Positions 1 to 59,700 of a DNA stretch of 64,000 nucleotides are shown in pieces. Source of the stretch: Batillaria attramentaria (Eukaryota > Mollusca > Gastropoda > Batillariidae); assembly GCA_018292915.2 (NCBI GenBank), contig JACVVK020000014.1:3192001-3256000 (forward strand). The letters run 5' to 3'. Positions within the stretch are counted from its first letter, which is position 1; each line of letters begins with the position of its first letter. The translations under genes were made by a program, and so were the position numbers. The notes under the pieces were generated by a model that had not been told where the DNA came from, searched no databases, and saw nothing but the letters and a program-made list of their open reading frames with translations.

Positions 1-2492
1 TACAAGAAAAACTTTGCTTGCAAATAATACATGTGCAAAAATCTTATCAGAATTTAAATCAAATAACATTAAATTTAAATTAGATTTAATTTCATGGACA
101 CTGTGTGAAACTCCCCATTGCAGGCATTTTTCCATTAAGCTGAAAGAAGCAGGGACGAATTTTGGAAGCAAAATGACATCTTTTTTCACAAGCACACATG
201 AAAATCAATGTTAAGTTAGAGTTTTAGATTCAACTTTCTTCCCACTTGCTCAGGTTAATGGAGAAATTTTCATCAGGTGTTGTAGTCATTCAGTTCTGCC
301 AGTGTAATGGACAAATCACCTGAGAAAGCCCAAACTCACATAACTTGATGGTCTTTTAGAACTAGCAACTTGTACACACATGTACAACCGACAACACAAA
401 CGACATTTACAGCTGTAACGTCAATCTGACAGCAGGCTAAAGACGCAAAGAGAAACTAATAAAGTGACTGAAGTACACGAAAATCATACATGAACGTGTG
501 TGATTCATGGCAATTTTGGATGTGTTAACACACCACCCACACACATCCACTCACACAAGCACGCTGCGTGTTTCCAATACATTCACACCGACATGCTCAT
601 GCACACTTTACACATCTCTCGTGCAGATAATCTGAACAATGCTCAGCACATTTCAACCTGTGTTTGAAAACAACAACCAAAATACACACACAGCAAGCAC
701 AGATCATCTGCAAATGTCTACCCCTTCAGACACTTGTACGCTCGGAATCACATGGAAACACTCAAACACACCAAGTCCAACATACACCTGAGTATGAATC
801 TAGTTCGACGTGTAACTTGCATGTTTACCTCAAGTTTCACTACTTCCTGCTTACATTATAAGCGAACGTTTTACCAGCTAGCTCTAAGCATCAGATTGCA
901 GCCTCCCGTCTTATTGCCAAGCATTTCCAGGTACATGTATACGCGTGTGGTCTGTACACAGGAAAAATCCCACCTTGGTTATAAAATGGTGCAGGTAGTC
1001 AGGAAAACTCTCTTGATAGAAATTATGATGTGAAAACTGGTCAGGAGTGTTTCACCATTAGCAGGATCGCTGTCAGAGAGTTATCACGGGTCCTTGGTTT
1101 TCCTCAAAGTTTGTGTGTAAGTTTTCTGTCCGCAACTCTTGTTCTCTGCCAGTACTGGTCTTCTCCTTACTTTCACATCATTGATAAACCTAGTATGGAG
1201 TTAACACACCTGCCCCTGATGAATGTATTCACGAGTAAAATCGCCAATACGTGAGTTGGAAACAGCAGTCAATGTCTAAACAGTCAGACCGTAATGTCAT
1301 TAGCTGCTCTGTCTTTGCTTACAAAAACTCTGGAACTGCTGTAAGTTTGTGGAAAAAGAATCTCACGATGCCACAGCAAAAGTAGACGGAATATTTTGTC
1401 AAGCAAGATTCACAAGCAAAATGGCATTCATCCACTTGGAATCCAACAGGCAACGAAGATGACCACCAACCTGATGAACAGCCACTGTGATGATGCATCG
1501 CGGTGGTAAATTAAACGCCATTTCCAACTCACATACACAGCAATTAACTCATGATACATTTCTGTCAGATTTCCTCGAATGATGGTGAACGTACAATGTA
1601 GAATTACCCTGTGTGTCCGGTGCTGTACTGGTGGAAGGAATGCCAAAACAAGTCACTCACTGGCAAACGACTAGTGCACAACAGGCAAGTTTCATATCAG
1701 CCAATCTATTAAATATGTTTGTCCAATGTATTCTTCACGCTGAAATCCTGTACGTACAAATTCACAGAGCTCACCTTGTTACAACTGGTCCACTAAGTGA
1801 ATGAATTGTGAGACATGTTTGCTTTTGCTTTGTGGCAAGATGACACATAAAATCTGTGAGACACATTTTCCTTCAGATCACGGACTTTCCCTCTACCGTT
1901 CGTAGAACCAAAATACTGACATGGCTCTCACAATTTCTTTTCTTTTTTTTAAACTTCAGATCTTTGCAAATTTACATGTCTTTGACAGCAATATTCAGTT
2001 CACTTCAACAGCAGGAAGTCTGAGCCTTAAAAACACTTTGTGTTTACTTTGGTACTTGTCTGTTTCTCTTGCTTGAGCTAAAAGCTTGAGCACATCTTTG
2101 GAGCAAAAGGCAGTAGCGCCACACTGTGGCGACGTGCAAGATACTGTGTCTTTTCCACTTTCACTCTCAGTGTCACTTTCTGGTCTGCTCCGCGTGTGGA
2201 GACTTCGTTACGCACAAAGTCTTGGAAAATGTCTTGCACAAATAGCTGAACACTTTGATTAATCATGTTTTCCACTCTCAGCTGACCACACTCCAGCTGT
2301 GGATGTCTGGCACATCTTCAACATGGACTACTCAAAGCACTGGGGATATGGTTCAGTATCAGCTCTTTGCTGGGTCAACCTTCCACACACCTTCACTGAG
2401 TATTATTTCTTTCGAGTGATGACAACGATGATGCAGCCAGGATATAAAAATCTAAAACGATGGATGACTTGAGATTCACGAGTTTGTTCCCC
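1..2492 (-). other. Region downstream of the cadherin stop codon, probable 3' UTR plus flank
   Basis: AT-rich DNA with no credible coding frame, immediately 3' of the cadherin stop on the minus strand. Part of it is presumably the 3' UTR. The only poly(A)-signal-like hexamer I noted on the minus strand is ATTAAA at about 85-90, which is weak evidence. No tRNA, SINE or LINE signature was recognised here. Confidence 0.4.
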
Positions 2493-49678
<47,186 letters not shown>

Positions 49679-51110
49679 GGTGCAGAGGGAGGGAGGGTGG
49701 GGGCGTCAACCTCCACAGAATGTAATCCAAGCAGAATCAACACCAACGCTCCGTAGGCGCTCGCAAAAACATTATAACTGATAGAGTCGCACGATCAGAT
49801 GTATGATCGACCTCACAAGCGGAAACGAAAGTAAAATACGTGCGCACAAAACAAGCGACGTTCACAGGAAAACGGGGAAATCCTCGAACACTACACCACG
49901 GAAACTGTCACTCGGGGAAGCGACGAGTCCGGATGATCATCTCAAGTACTCACTGGGTCAAATTGTATTTATCAAGCTCCGACGCCATTCCAACTTTGAA
50001 GCCGTGCTGGTCACAACATCTGCATACTTTCACACCATCTTGCCTCCTCCTTCCTACCTGTGACCCGCACCGGCTCCCCGTTTGATCCAAGCCTCTGCAG
50101 CGTTAGGTCGCTCTTTGATGGACCGATGGCTGTTCTATTCTCCTCCCTCTGCATTCCGAAACACGACTCTTTGTAATACACACCACTCAGCGCTAGTTTT
50201 CATCATTGAGGTCCTACAGATCAAATGTAAGACTTTTTCCTCTACTGTGGTTATGTTACTTAAATGTGGACTTCAAACTGTTCGATTACTTTTGACGAGT
50301 TCAGTGTCGGCGGGAGGGTGTTCGCCTAGTGGGTCTGCGCCGTAAACACACGAGCTGGCCAATAGCGGGTGCGGGAGAGTACTCAGTACGGAAGAGAGAG
50401 TGATGTCACGCAACTTACTATAGTGTTGCATACCTGAACCGTTACACACCGACGCGCACAGGTACCGTGGCTTGAATATCCTGCGCCGTTAAAAATAAAC
50501 AAACTCATAACTTTAAATTTGTTACTCCCTGACTTTGCTTTCAACGAACAGACAGTAATGTCCACCCCCATCCCCCACCTCCCTCCGGCCTTCCCCAACT
50601 GACTGAACCGGCGAACTCTGAAGACTGTCCCGCGAGTGCACGTCCACGATTCGAACGAACATTTATTTTCAAAGTGTTTATCAGTTTGTTTGTTTGTTTG
50701 TTCAGACTGAGAAAGCCTCGGCTGGACTGAGAGGGAGAGGATAATTTCAGTTGTGTGTCACGTGTAATATCAAGTTCCGACTGCCCAAGCTCGACTGACT
50801 CGCTCAGTGCCAGTCAGTGCATGACTACTGTGACGATAGTCACTGACTGTACTGACCCTACGGCACCGTCGCTGATCAACTCAATTGTCCGCGTGGTGCC
50901 GACCGAACACCCTTGCCTTATAATTACTGTCAGTCAGTCACGGTGGAGCTGGAGCGCATCTGTAATTATCGGCCAGTGGTATCAGTCGGGAAGTGCCACC
51001 GACGGTCAGTGACTGAGTGTGCGAGTATGGAGCCGGGGGAGGGGGGGGGCGAGGTTGGTATATCATCAATCATTTCCGGCTGAACAGCCAGGTACCCCCC
51101 CCCCCCCCGA

Positions 51111-51148
<38 letters not shown>

Positions 51149-51511
51149 ACACTGCGGCTCGATGAACTTGAACTCAGTCTGTCAATGTCCAAACACTGAC
51201 AATAGAACCGACTGTTGCAGCATCCGATCCGGTTTAGCCTAGTACAAATAGGCATCGACCGGTATTCCAGACACACGTGCCAGGTACTTAAAGAAATTGT
51301 CTCATTAATTAGTCCCCCGGTAAATGGATCAGTGGGTGCTCTGCTCACCGCTATGTTTCTCAGTGTCCGTCTGTAGACTCGTAATTCAGTCTGGGGGGAC
51401 TTCTCGTCACTGACATGACGTTGTCTAGCTATCAATGAACCCAGTGACATTAGGAAGACCAACGAAGTTCGTTTCATATGGCTTCGTTAAAGCATTGTTG
51501 TACAAAATGTC
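49679..51511. promoter_or_regulatory. Upstream region of the cadherin gene: probable 5' UTR/promoter, element positions unknown
   Basis: Directly 5' (minus-strand sense) of the start codon. Moderately GC-rich with scattered CpG, no coding frame I can support, a C-run and (CA)n at 51093-51146, and many CAGTCAGTGA-type words around 50780-51015. No TATA box can be assigned with confidence. Confidence 0.3.
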
Positions 51512-53156
51512 TTTTTATGTTGTTTCCATAGTAATGGAAACAACATAATAGGACGGGCTAAAATTTCCACGTTCATAGGCAAGCATCTGTGGTACAAACG
51601 CACGTCACTGCCGATCTCCCGCAGAGACGATTATGCAAGTGTAACTCTGACAATGACGTAAGAAAACCTGCGTCATCGATGCTGGCATGTATGCTGTTCC
51701 GAACGCGCTTCTTCTCCTCACTGAGTGCCGTCTGTATGGATGTGTGTGTGTGTGTGTGTGAACTGATTGTGTCCGGGCCCGTTTCTTCGAAGATACTTAA
51801 CCGAATGGCTTCAAATTTGGGATATCCAAATTTATCAAAATGTTACATTAGACGATTCAAGCGTGTGATGATTGCTTAAGTGATTTGGGAGTTATCGCCC
51901 TTTTGAGACAAGTTGGTTGTCTTTCGTGTACAGGCGTAATATTTATTTAAATCACTCAATTTTTTGGCAGTAGATAGCTTGAATACGGACTCTGAACAGA
52001 GTCACTACTAGAAAATGGTCGCTCTTATAGTTTTCATGTAAACCGAGCCTGAGTTGACATTGCATGTGAACCCAGTTTAGATGCCTATTTCTCCGAAAAT
52101 ACTGAACCGATCGATTTCAAATTTGGGGTTTCTAAATGAATCAAGATTGTTGAATAGAAGGCCCGATCCAGGTACGATTGCACACATGATTTGCGAGTTA
52201 TCGCCCTTTTCAAAAAAAATGGCTTTCTGGCGTTTAAAGGCGTAATATTTATCTAAACCACTCCAATTTTGGGACATAGATAGCATGAATACGGACTCTC
52301 AACTGAGTGAATTTTGGAGGTTGTCGCTTTTATACTTTTGGCGTAAGCCGTACCTGATGAAAGTGCTGGTGAACACACTTTAGATCTCAAAATCGCTCCT
52401 ACTATACATAGATAATGAGCCTGGGGTGCCATAAAAAATATACAAAAAAATTAGAAAAATTCACTGCAGCCGTTGTCGTCAGTTGCCTCGAAAATTTGTA
52501 CTCGAAGCACATTTCCTTTACACAAGCCACACGCCTCACAAACATCGCAGAAAAGGCACACGCGCACTGACGCAAAACTGTATCAGCGTCAGTTTGCCGA
52601 CGTCATGTTTGATTGACGTGGGGGTGTGTCGTCACTTTTCGGAAGTTCTCTATTTGTAGACGGGGAAAGCGGAAGTTTCATTGATGTAGTGAGCTTTGTT
52701 TTTCCCACCGACTCTCACTCAATAGCATAGTAGAGTGAGAGAACACCACATAGGTCTCAATGGAGCACATGCACAAACGCGGCTCGCGCAAGTCTGCGTG
52801 CGTGCGTGCGTGCGCGCGTATGTCTGTGTGTGTCTGTGTGCGCGCGCGCCCAGCAGACATAACACATAGTGAAAAAACGTTCGCCGCGCAGACTTGTCTG
52901 TTAAACACATTGAGCCGGTATAAATTCGATCTTTACACTGCGCAGCAGCAACACTTCAATTTTCATGGGGCTGCTTTCATTGCAAGAATTGTATCCGAGT
53001 CAAAGTTATTACGTCAAATGTATTATGCGTCATCCCAATGAGGAAAACGTCATAGATTTCAAAGAAAACAACTTGACGTCTCTCTTCCAAAACCAAGATT
53101 GGTCTGACAAGTCCGGTCAGTTGTTTCCATTCAGAGAGAGAGAGAGAGAGAGTGTG

Positions 53157-53230
<74 letters not shown>

Positions 53231-53424
53231 TCCCGAATACATGGCATTACAAAAGAACGACCGTGACGACAGCAGGTGATTGTCAGAGTTACACTTGCAT
53301 AATCGTCTCTGCGGGAGATCGGCAGTGACGTGCGTTTGTACCACAGATGCTTGCCTATGAACGTGGAAATTTTAGCCCGTCCTATTATGTTGTTTCCATT
53401 ACTATGGAAACAACATAAAAAAAG
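51512..53424. mobile_element. Non-coding terminal-inverted-repeat element, copy B (complete)
   Basis: About 1.9 kb, bounded by inverted repeats of about 142 bp (left 51512-51654, right 53279-53420). Both tips carry the palindrome GTTTCCATAGTAATGGAAAC. No clear target duplication can be read because both flanks are T/A runs. It contains two diverged roughly 300-bp direct units (about 51780-52075 and 52080-52380) and a GA/GT microsatellite near the right end. No transposase frame. Superfamily is not recognised. Confidence 0.8.
53156..53228. repeat. (GA)n/(GT)n microsatellite near the right end of TIR element copy B
   Basis: A GA block followed by about 35 GT units. Copy A has only the GA block at the homologous place (17710-17730), so the GT expansion is specific to copy B. 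Confidence 0.93.
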
Positions 53425-53484
53425 CAAAAAAAAAAGCAACCGTTTCTTCTTATATTAACACATACATAGTTGTGCCTGCTTGCT

Positions 53485-53535
53485 CACACACACACACACA
53501 CGCACACACACACACGCACGCACGCACGCACGCCG

Positions 53536-53583
<48 letters not shown>
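53485..53583. repeat. (CA)n/(GCAC)n microsatellite
   Basis: CA repeats with a GCAC block at 53514-53532, just outside TIR element copy B. Confidence 0.93.
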
Positions 53584-53587
<4 letters not shown>

Positions 53588-54151
53588 AAAACTTAGTCAG
53601 CTGACGTGGCTGAATGATCAATGTGTTTGAACCAGTTGAACCACGGCCGCAATGTCCGTCTGGGTGAAGATTATCTGGCCGGATTAGGTATGTACTTACG
53701 AGTAACAGCTTGTGCAGGTGACAAGTCACGAACGGGTCGACATTCATAAACTGGAGCATAGCATTAGTAATGATTAATCTGGGAAGTGTGTTTCGTGCGT
53801 AATACTTCGGTATTGTAGAAGCGAGGCAAGTCATGTTGAAACTCAGTGAAACTGCTAGACAATTGTACATGTATAAGAACACAATCACAGCGCAAGAAAA
53901 ACGGGCTGGCTTTGTGCTGTTATTCTAATTTATTTTTATGTGTGTATTTAAATCTGCATGTCTTTGAGAATGTTAATGTGCTGTGGTTCAGGCATGAACT
54001 GGTGGGTTTGTTGGTTTCTTTTCCACCGTGTCTGTGCTACGAGACGACGACAAAAATGTTCAACCTCTCACTGACTTCATGCAATCAGTGATATACTCAC
54101 ACTTTTTGTTCAGTCACTACTAGTAGTGGAGTTCATATGCTTGTAGCGATG

Positions 54152-54163
54152 GTGTGTGTGTGT

Positions 54164-54229
<66 letters not shown>
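54152..54229. repeat. (GT)n microsatellite
   Basis: About 38 GT units followed by a CT tract at 54239-54255. Confidence 0.95.
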
Positions 54230-54233
<4 letters not shown>

Positions 54234-55539
54234 CAAGCTCTCTCTCTCTCTCTCTGTATGTCTCGACTGCTGGCAGACAGACACGATTGTTGCAGCGAAT
54301 GAGTCATTGAAAGTGAAACCCGGCGGATAACTGGTCACCATAACCATTATCTCACTGGCTTGTCCGGACGCTTCATTAACCTTCCTTGTGCCGTCTGTGC
54401 CACTTAACACGGAAAAAAGTTATTGTCGGTTTCCGATGCTCCCCTATCGCCCCCCCCCCCCCCTTTTTTTTAAGCAAGAGGGGTCACCAGAGGGGGGTGG
54501 GGGAGGCGGGGTAGCCGGGGTGTTGGAGACAGAATGAGTTGGCAGTATGCGAAATCAGTGTGCATCTGCCGCACAGATTTTTTTTAATTTATCTGGAAAG
54601 TTTGTTACGTGGATATTATTTTTAAGCAAGCGGGTTCGCGAAGGAGGGAGAGGGAGGGAGGAGGAGGGGTAGTTGGAGAGAGAGACTGAGTCTGCAGTAT
54701 GCGAAGTGAGAAATCTGCCGACAGATTTTTGTAAACTCCAAAATAAAGCTTTATGTTTGTTGTTGTTGTTTTAGTTGTTGTTGTTGTTGTTTTTTTGTCA
54801 GTTATTACACGCCGACTGAACCTGACTATGTAGATGCACCAGGGGATCGACTGATGAATCACTGAGAGAGTGATGGATTTACGTTGTACGCGCAGTTAAA
54901 TAATTCAGTTTAAATACCTGATGACAAACACTTGATGGTACGAAATCTTATGTAGGCCTACTGATTTGGCACATTTTCACAGTGCCTGTTGGGGGTTTGT
55001 TGTTGTTGTTTGTTTGTTTGTTTGTTTGTTTGTTTGTTTTTGTTATCGAAGTATATAGTAAGAAAGGACAGTCAGTGACATTTACTCAAAATGCCAGCAA
55101 TTGACTAAGTCAGTGTTTCACTCAGCATCAATGGCTGATGCAATGATGCCGCCAGTATCGCACATGGATATCAGTTCCTGCTGCGCGAGACTCAGACTCA
55201 GACAGTACGCTGGCTAGGAGGGTTCCGCCCATTTTTCCTTTGTCTTTCCACATGTCGCTTCGCTTTGGAGTCAGTGAAAATGTCACGGTTCTTTGTGATG
55301 ACCGTAGAGCAGCCACGGTACTGGGAGAAAAAGCAGTCGCACAAGTGTCGCTGGAGGTCTCATGGCGAAGCCAAAGTGTGTGGAGAGTGAGAACGGGGGC
55401 CGGGGAGGGAGAGCCGAGAGAAAGGGAGGGGGGGGGTCGGGAGTGGAAGGTGGGGGTGGGGAAGACGTGGTGGGGAGGTGGGGGGTGGGAGGGAGGAGGA
55501 CTTGGGGAAGGGGACAGCAAGCAGGTCGACGCTCCACTT

Positions 55540-55607
55540 TAAAAGTGTGTGTGTGTGTGTGTGTGTGTTTTGGGGCTGCGAGGGAGGGGGGGGGGGGCGA
55601 TGCCCTG

Positions 55608-55648
<41 letters not shown>

Positions 55649-55698
55649 CAGTGTGTGTTGAGGCTGAGGGAAAGGGGGGGGGGGGGTCGACGCCCTAA

Positions 55699-55737
<39 letters not shown>

Positions 55738-55775
55738 GAGGCTGTGCGAAGCGCGGGAGCGGGGGGGGGGGGGGG
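55540..55775. repeat. Array of (GT)n blocks and G-runs
   Basis: Three successive GT blocks, each followed by a G-run and a similar short linker (GGGGCTGCGAGGGAGG, TTGAGGCTGAGGGAAAGG, TTGAGGCTGTGCGAAGCG). This looks like a diverged triplicated unit of about 80 bp. Confidence 0.8.
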
Positions 55776-56492
55776 TGAAGGAGAGGCCGGGGCAATAGCC
55801 CGGGGGTCGGGGAAAAAAGGACAGTGACTCGTGTCTTGGCAATGCGAAAGACAACTGTGTGTGTGCGAAGGCATGGAAGGATTGTGCGCTCTTCTGGTGG
55901 CGGAGGAGCGAGGACGGCTGTAACGATAGCGCGGCGGCGCAGACCTTGGACTAGTAAGACAGCGCCCACCGAAATATTGATCTGCATCACTCAAAGCCGC
56001 CCGCCCAGACAGTGCGCGTCCTTGTCTGCCGAGGCCAATAAATGGTTGGCGTTTCCCTTGAAACAGTCAACCCATCCAAAATTTTATGCGCGAAATGTAT
56101 CAGCACGAATCGATTTCACGAACGATTCTTTCTTAATCTGTTGACTGTCTGCCAGAAGAGACTCAAGTCCAGTTTTGGCTGTCAGAAACATGCTGTTTTT
56201 CTGCGGCTCGGAGAGGACTATTTTGCGAAATTTGAATAGAATCGCCAAACATATATCTGATGCGGCCCGAGTAGCGTGGCGACTGACACTTCGTTCACAG
56301 ACGCTTTGTTGCACTTGAACTAAATCAGAACATGGGTCAGTCTGTTTTCTCTACAATCGAATGTTCACTGTCTGTGTCTGTCAGATTGTACATAGATTAT
56401 CACTGACTGAGTCGCGGCCGGTACAGTATTACCTTCAGTTGGCATGGCCTCATCTACCAGAACAGTATAACTTACAATATCGTACAGTTATG

Positions 56493-56690
56493 CGGGAGCC
56501 GGGATAGCCGAATGGCAGAGCGTTGGTCTCGCAATGCTCAGGTTCAAGTCCCGGCCGGCGGCTGGGGCCAAATATTTGTGCAGCCTTTTTATCGTTGCCC
56601 CGTCTTTGACATCACCCTTACGTGGTGGAAAAGGACTAGACGTGAAATGCCCAAACATCCACCCACCCTTACAAGTATGCTTGTGGTCAC
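56493..56690 (+). mobile_element. tRNA-derived SINE, family 1, immediately 5' of RTE copy 2
   Basis: Plus-strand copy. Head GAGCCGGGATAGCCGAATGG with near-consensus box B GGTTCAAGTCCCGG, then the family body (GGCCAAATATTTGTGC, TTGACATCACCCTTACGTGG, AAAAGGACTAGACGTGAAAT). It is the copy that best keeps a Pol III internal promoter. No clean target duplication was found. Confidence 0.85.
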
Positions 56691-56723
56691 GTGACGCAAT
56701 AATGACTGATTGTTGATCAAGCC

Positions 56724-59700
56724 CCCTACATGGTCCACCCCTTGTCGTGGGGTAGTGGCTTGTGTACCTCAATGACCCAGAGAACTATGCCAGCAGGAGC
56801 ACATGCTCCTGGCAGGGTCACCCAAGCTGGACAGGTCGAAGGGTAGAGGTCAGACGAATGTGGACCACCTCTCCAAGAGGCTAAACGGGTTTGCGTAGGG
56901 TTAACAGCCCTACCTGTAAAAAAACACCAAGTTACTGAAGCATCGACAGCAACAAACCGAGACATTCACCTGGGCAAGGAAGGGTCTCCATCCCGGAGAC
57001 CTATGACGCATTGCAGTGAAAGCCGAAAGGAAGCTGCAAGGCCGACCCCCCTTCTAACACCCAGGACAACAACGAGAGTAGCCACATGGAACATCAGGAC
57101 AATGTATGAAGTAGGAAGGACCATACAAGTAGCAAGAGAGATGAAGAACTACAAGATAGGAGTACTGGGACTGAGTGAGACAAGGTGGCTACAGACAGGA
57201 CAGCTGAGATTTTCATCGGGAGAGCAGTTGCTGTACTCTGGACACACAGAGGATGGAGCCCCCCACACTGAGGGCGTGGCCCTGATGCTGGCTCCGGAGG
57301 CACAGCGGGCACTCATCGGCTGGGAACCTGTCAACTCCCGCATCATCACAGCCAAATTCATCACCAAGAAAAAAGACATCAAGCTGAACATCATCCAGTG
57401 CTACGCTCCCACCAATGATGCGGAAGAGGAGAAAAAAGATGACTTCTACCAACAACTGCAGACAGTGATAGATAGAGGAGGAGCCAAGGACATGACCATA
57501 CTGATGGGAGACTTCAACGCCAAGATTGGATCAGACAACACAGGCTACGAGGACACCATGGGAACACACGGACTGGGACAGATGAACGAAAATGGTGAGC
57601 GCTTTGCAGACTTTTGTGCCCTGAACCAGCTAGTGATAGGAGGCAGCATCTTCCCACACAAGCGCATCCACAAGGCCACATGGAGATCGCCGGACCATGT
57701 CACGGAGAACCAGATTGATCACATCTGCATCAGCCGGAAGTTCAGGAGATCGTGGCGGGATGTGCGCGTGATGAGGGGTGCCGATGTATCATCAGACCAC
57801 CACCTTCTTGCAACAACATTGAGACTTCGGCTTAAGAGGCACACCAACGCCAACAACACACGGACCAGGTACAACGTTGGACTACTCAGGAACACAGACA
57901 CACAAGCAGCATTCCGGATCAGCCTTTCCAACAGGTTCCAGCCACTGCAAGACCTGATAGAAGACAGTGAAATGGACATCGAGACACAGTGGGAACACAG
58001 CAAGAAACTCTGGCACGACACATGCGAAGAGGTCCTTGGCAAGAGAAAGACCCAACATAAGGAATGGATCTCTGCTGATACCATCCAGAAGCTGGAAGTT
58101 AGGAAAGAGAAGAAAACTGCACTGAACACGAGCCGAACAAGAAGAGCTAAGGCAAAGGCACAAGAGGAATACACAGCAGCTGACAGAGAAGTGAAGAGGA
58201 GCACCAGGAAGGACAAGAGGGACTACATCGACAACCTGGCCAGTCAAGCAGAGGAAGCAGCCCGACAAGGGAATCTAAAAGACCTGTACCAGGTGACCAA
58301 GAAGCTCGCGGGCAAATTTCAGCAGACAGACAAACCAGTGAAGGACAAGAACGGGCACCCACTGACAACAACGGAGGAACAGCTGAAGCGATGGGCAGAA
58401 CACTTCAGGGAGCTGTTAAATCGCCCCATCCCTGAAACACCACCAGACATCCCACCAGCAGAGACAGAACTACCCATCAACTGCGACAAGCCCTCTAAGG
58501 CGGAGATCAGGAAAGCCATCATGACACTGAGAAATGGGAAAGCTGCAGGGCCGGATGAGATACCAGCAGAAGCCATCAAAGCAGACATAGAGACAGCCGT
58601 CAACATGCTGCACAGCCTATTCAGCAAGATCTGGGAGAAGGAAGAGGTGCCAGCCCAGTGGAAAGAAGGGATCGTCATCAAGCTGCCAAAGAAAGGGGAC
58701 CTCAGGGACTGCAGCAACTACCGAGGGATCATGCTCCTGTCAGTGCCAGGCAAGGTTCTCAACAGAATTCTACTGGAGAGGATGAGAGAGGCAGTCGACC
58801 CCATGCTCCGAGACCAGCAGGCGGGCTTTCGCAGGAACAGGTCCTGCGCTGACCAGATTGCCAGCCTACGCATCATTGTGGAGCAGTCACTGGAGTGGAA
58901 CTCCCCCCTCTACATCAACTTCATAGACTATGAGAAGGCTTTCGACAGTGTAGACAGAGAGGCACTGTGGAAGCTGCTAAGGCACTATGGAGTTCCCGGG
59001 AAGATCATCTCCCTGATCCAGTGCACCTACCAAGACATGAGCTGCAGGATTGCCCATGCTGGCCGGTTGTCAGAAAGCTTCGAGGTGAAGACCGGAGTCC
59101 GCCAGGGATGCCTGTTGTCCCCGTTTCTCTTCCTCCTGGTCATCGACTGGATCATGAAGACCACTACAGCAGGCAGGAAAAACGGGATACAGTGGACACT
59201 CTGGACGCAGCTGGACGACCTCGACTTCGCGGACGACCTGGCGCTCCTGTCTCACAGCCACAGCCAGATGCAGGACAAGACTACATGCCTTGAAGCCACA
59301 TCAGCTGGAACAGGGCTCAAGATCAACAGGAAGAAAACCGAGCTGATGAAGATCAACACCACTGCCAACACACCAGTCACAGTCGGTGGAGAGCCCATCA
59401 GGGAGGTGGAGTCCTTTGTCTACCTGGGGAGTGTGGTTGATGGACAGGGAGGCACAGACCGAGACGTCACAGCCAGAATCGGCAAGGCAAGGGCAGCAAT
59501 GGTCATGCTGAAGAACGTCTGGGCATCCAAAGTTGTCAGCATAAGAACCAAACTTCGCATCTTCAACTCCAACGTGAAGTCAGTTCTGCTCTACGGATGC
59601 GAAACATGGAGGACAACGAAGACGATGCAGCAGAAGATCCAGACATTTCTCAACACCTGTCTGAGGCGCATCTTCAACATCCGATGGCCAGAGAAGATCC

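Larger units (their letters stand above)
53425..56492. other. Upstream intergenic stretch without a recognisable gene
   Basis: Microsatellites, G-runs and unique DNA. The segment 55830-56010 is CpG-rich but has no supported frame. No tRNA or LINE signature found. Confidence 0.5.

Noticed and set aside
51070..51477. 135-codon minus-strand frame beginning with a leader-like peptide, a possible alternative first cadherin exon
   Set aside because: The hydrophobic core is short, the C-terminus is Ser and Cys-Val repeats from microsatellites, and no convincing phase-matched donor to exon 2 was found. It would need 5' RACE to revisit.
55283..55994. Long minus-strand frames of 99-235 codons
   Set aside because: They consist of His-Thr and Pro runs from (CA)n and C-runs; overlapping frames are all open, which is the mark of simple repeats.
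56493..56570. Functional tRNA gene on the + strand
   Set aside because: Same reasoning: a good box B but the acceptor stem does not pair cleanly and the downstream body is the repeated SINE family.
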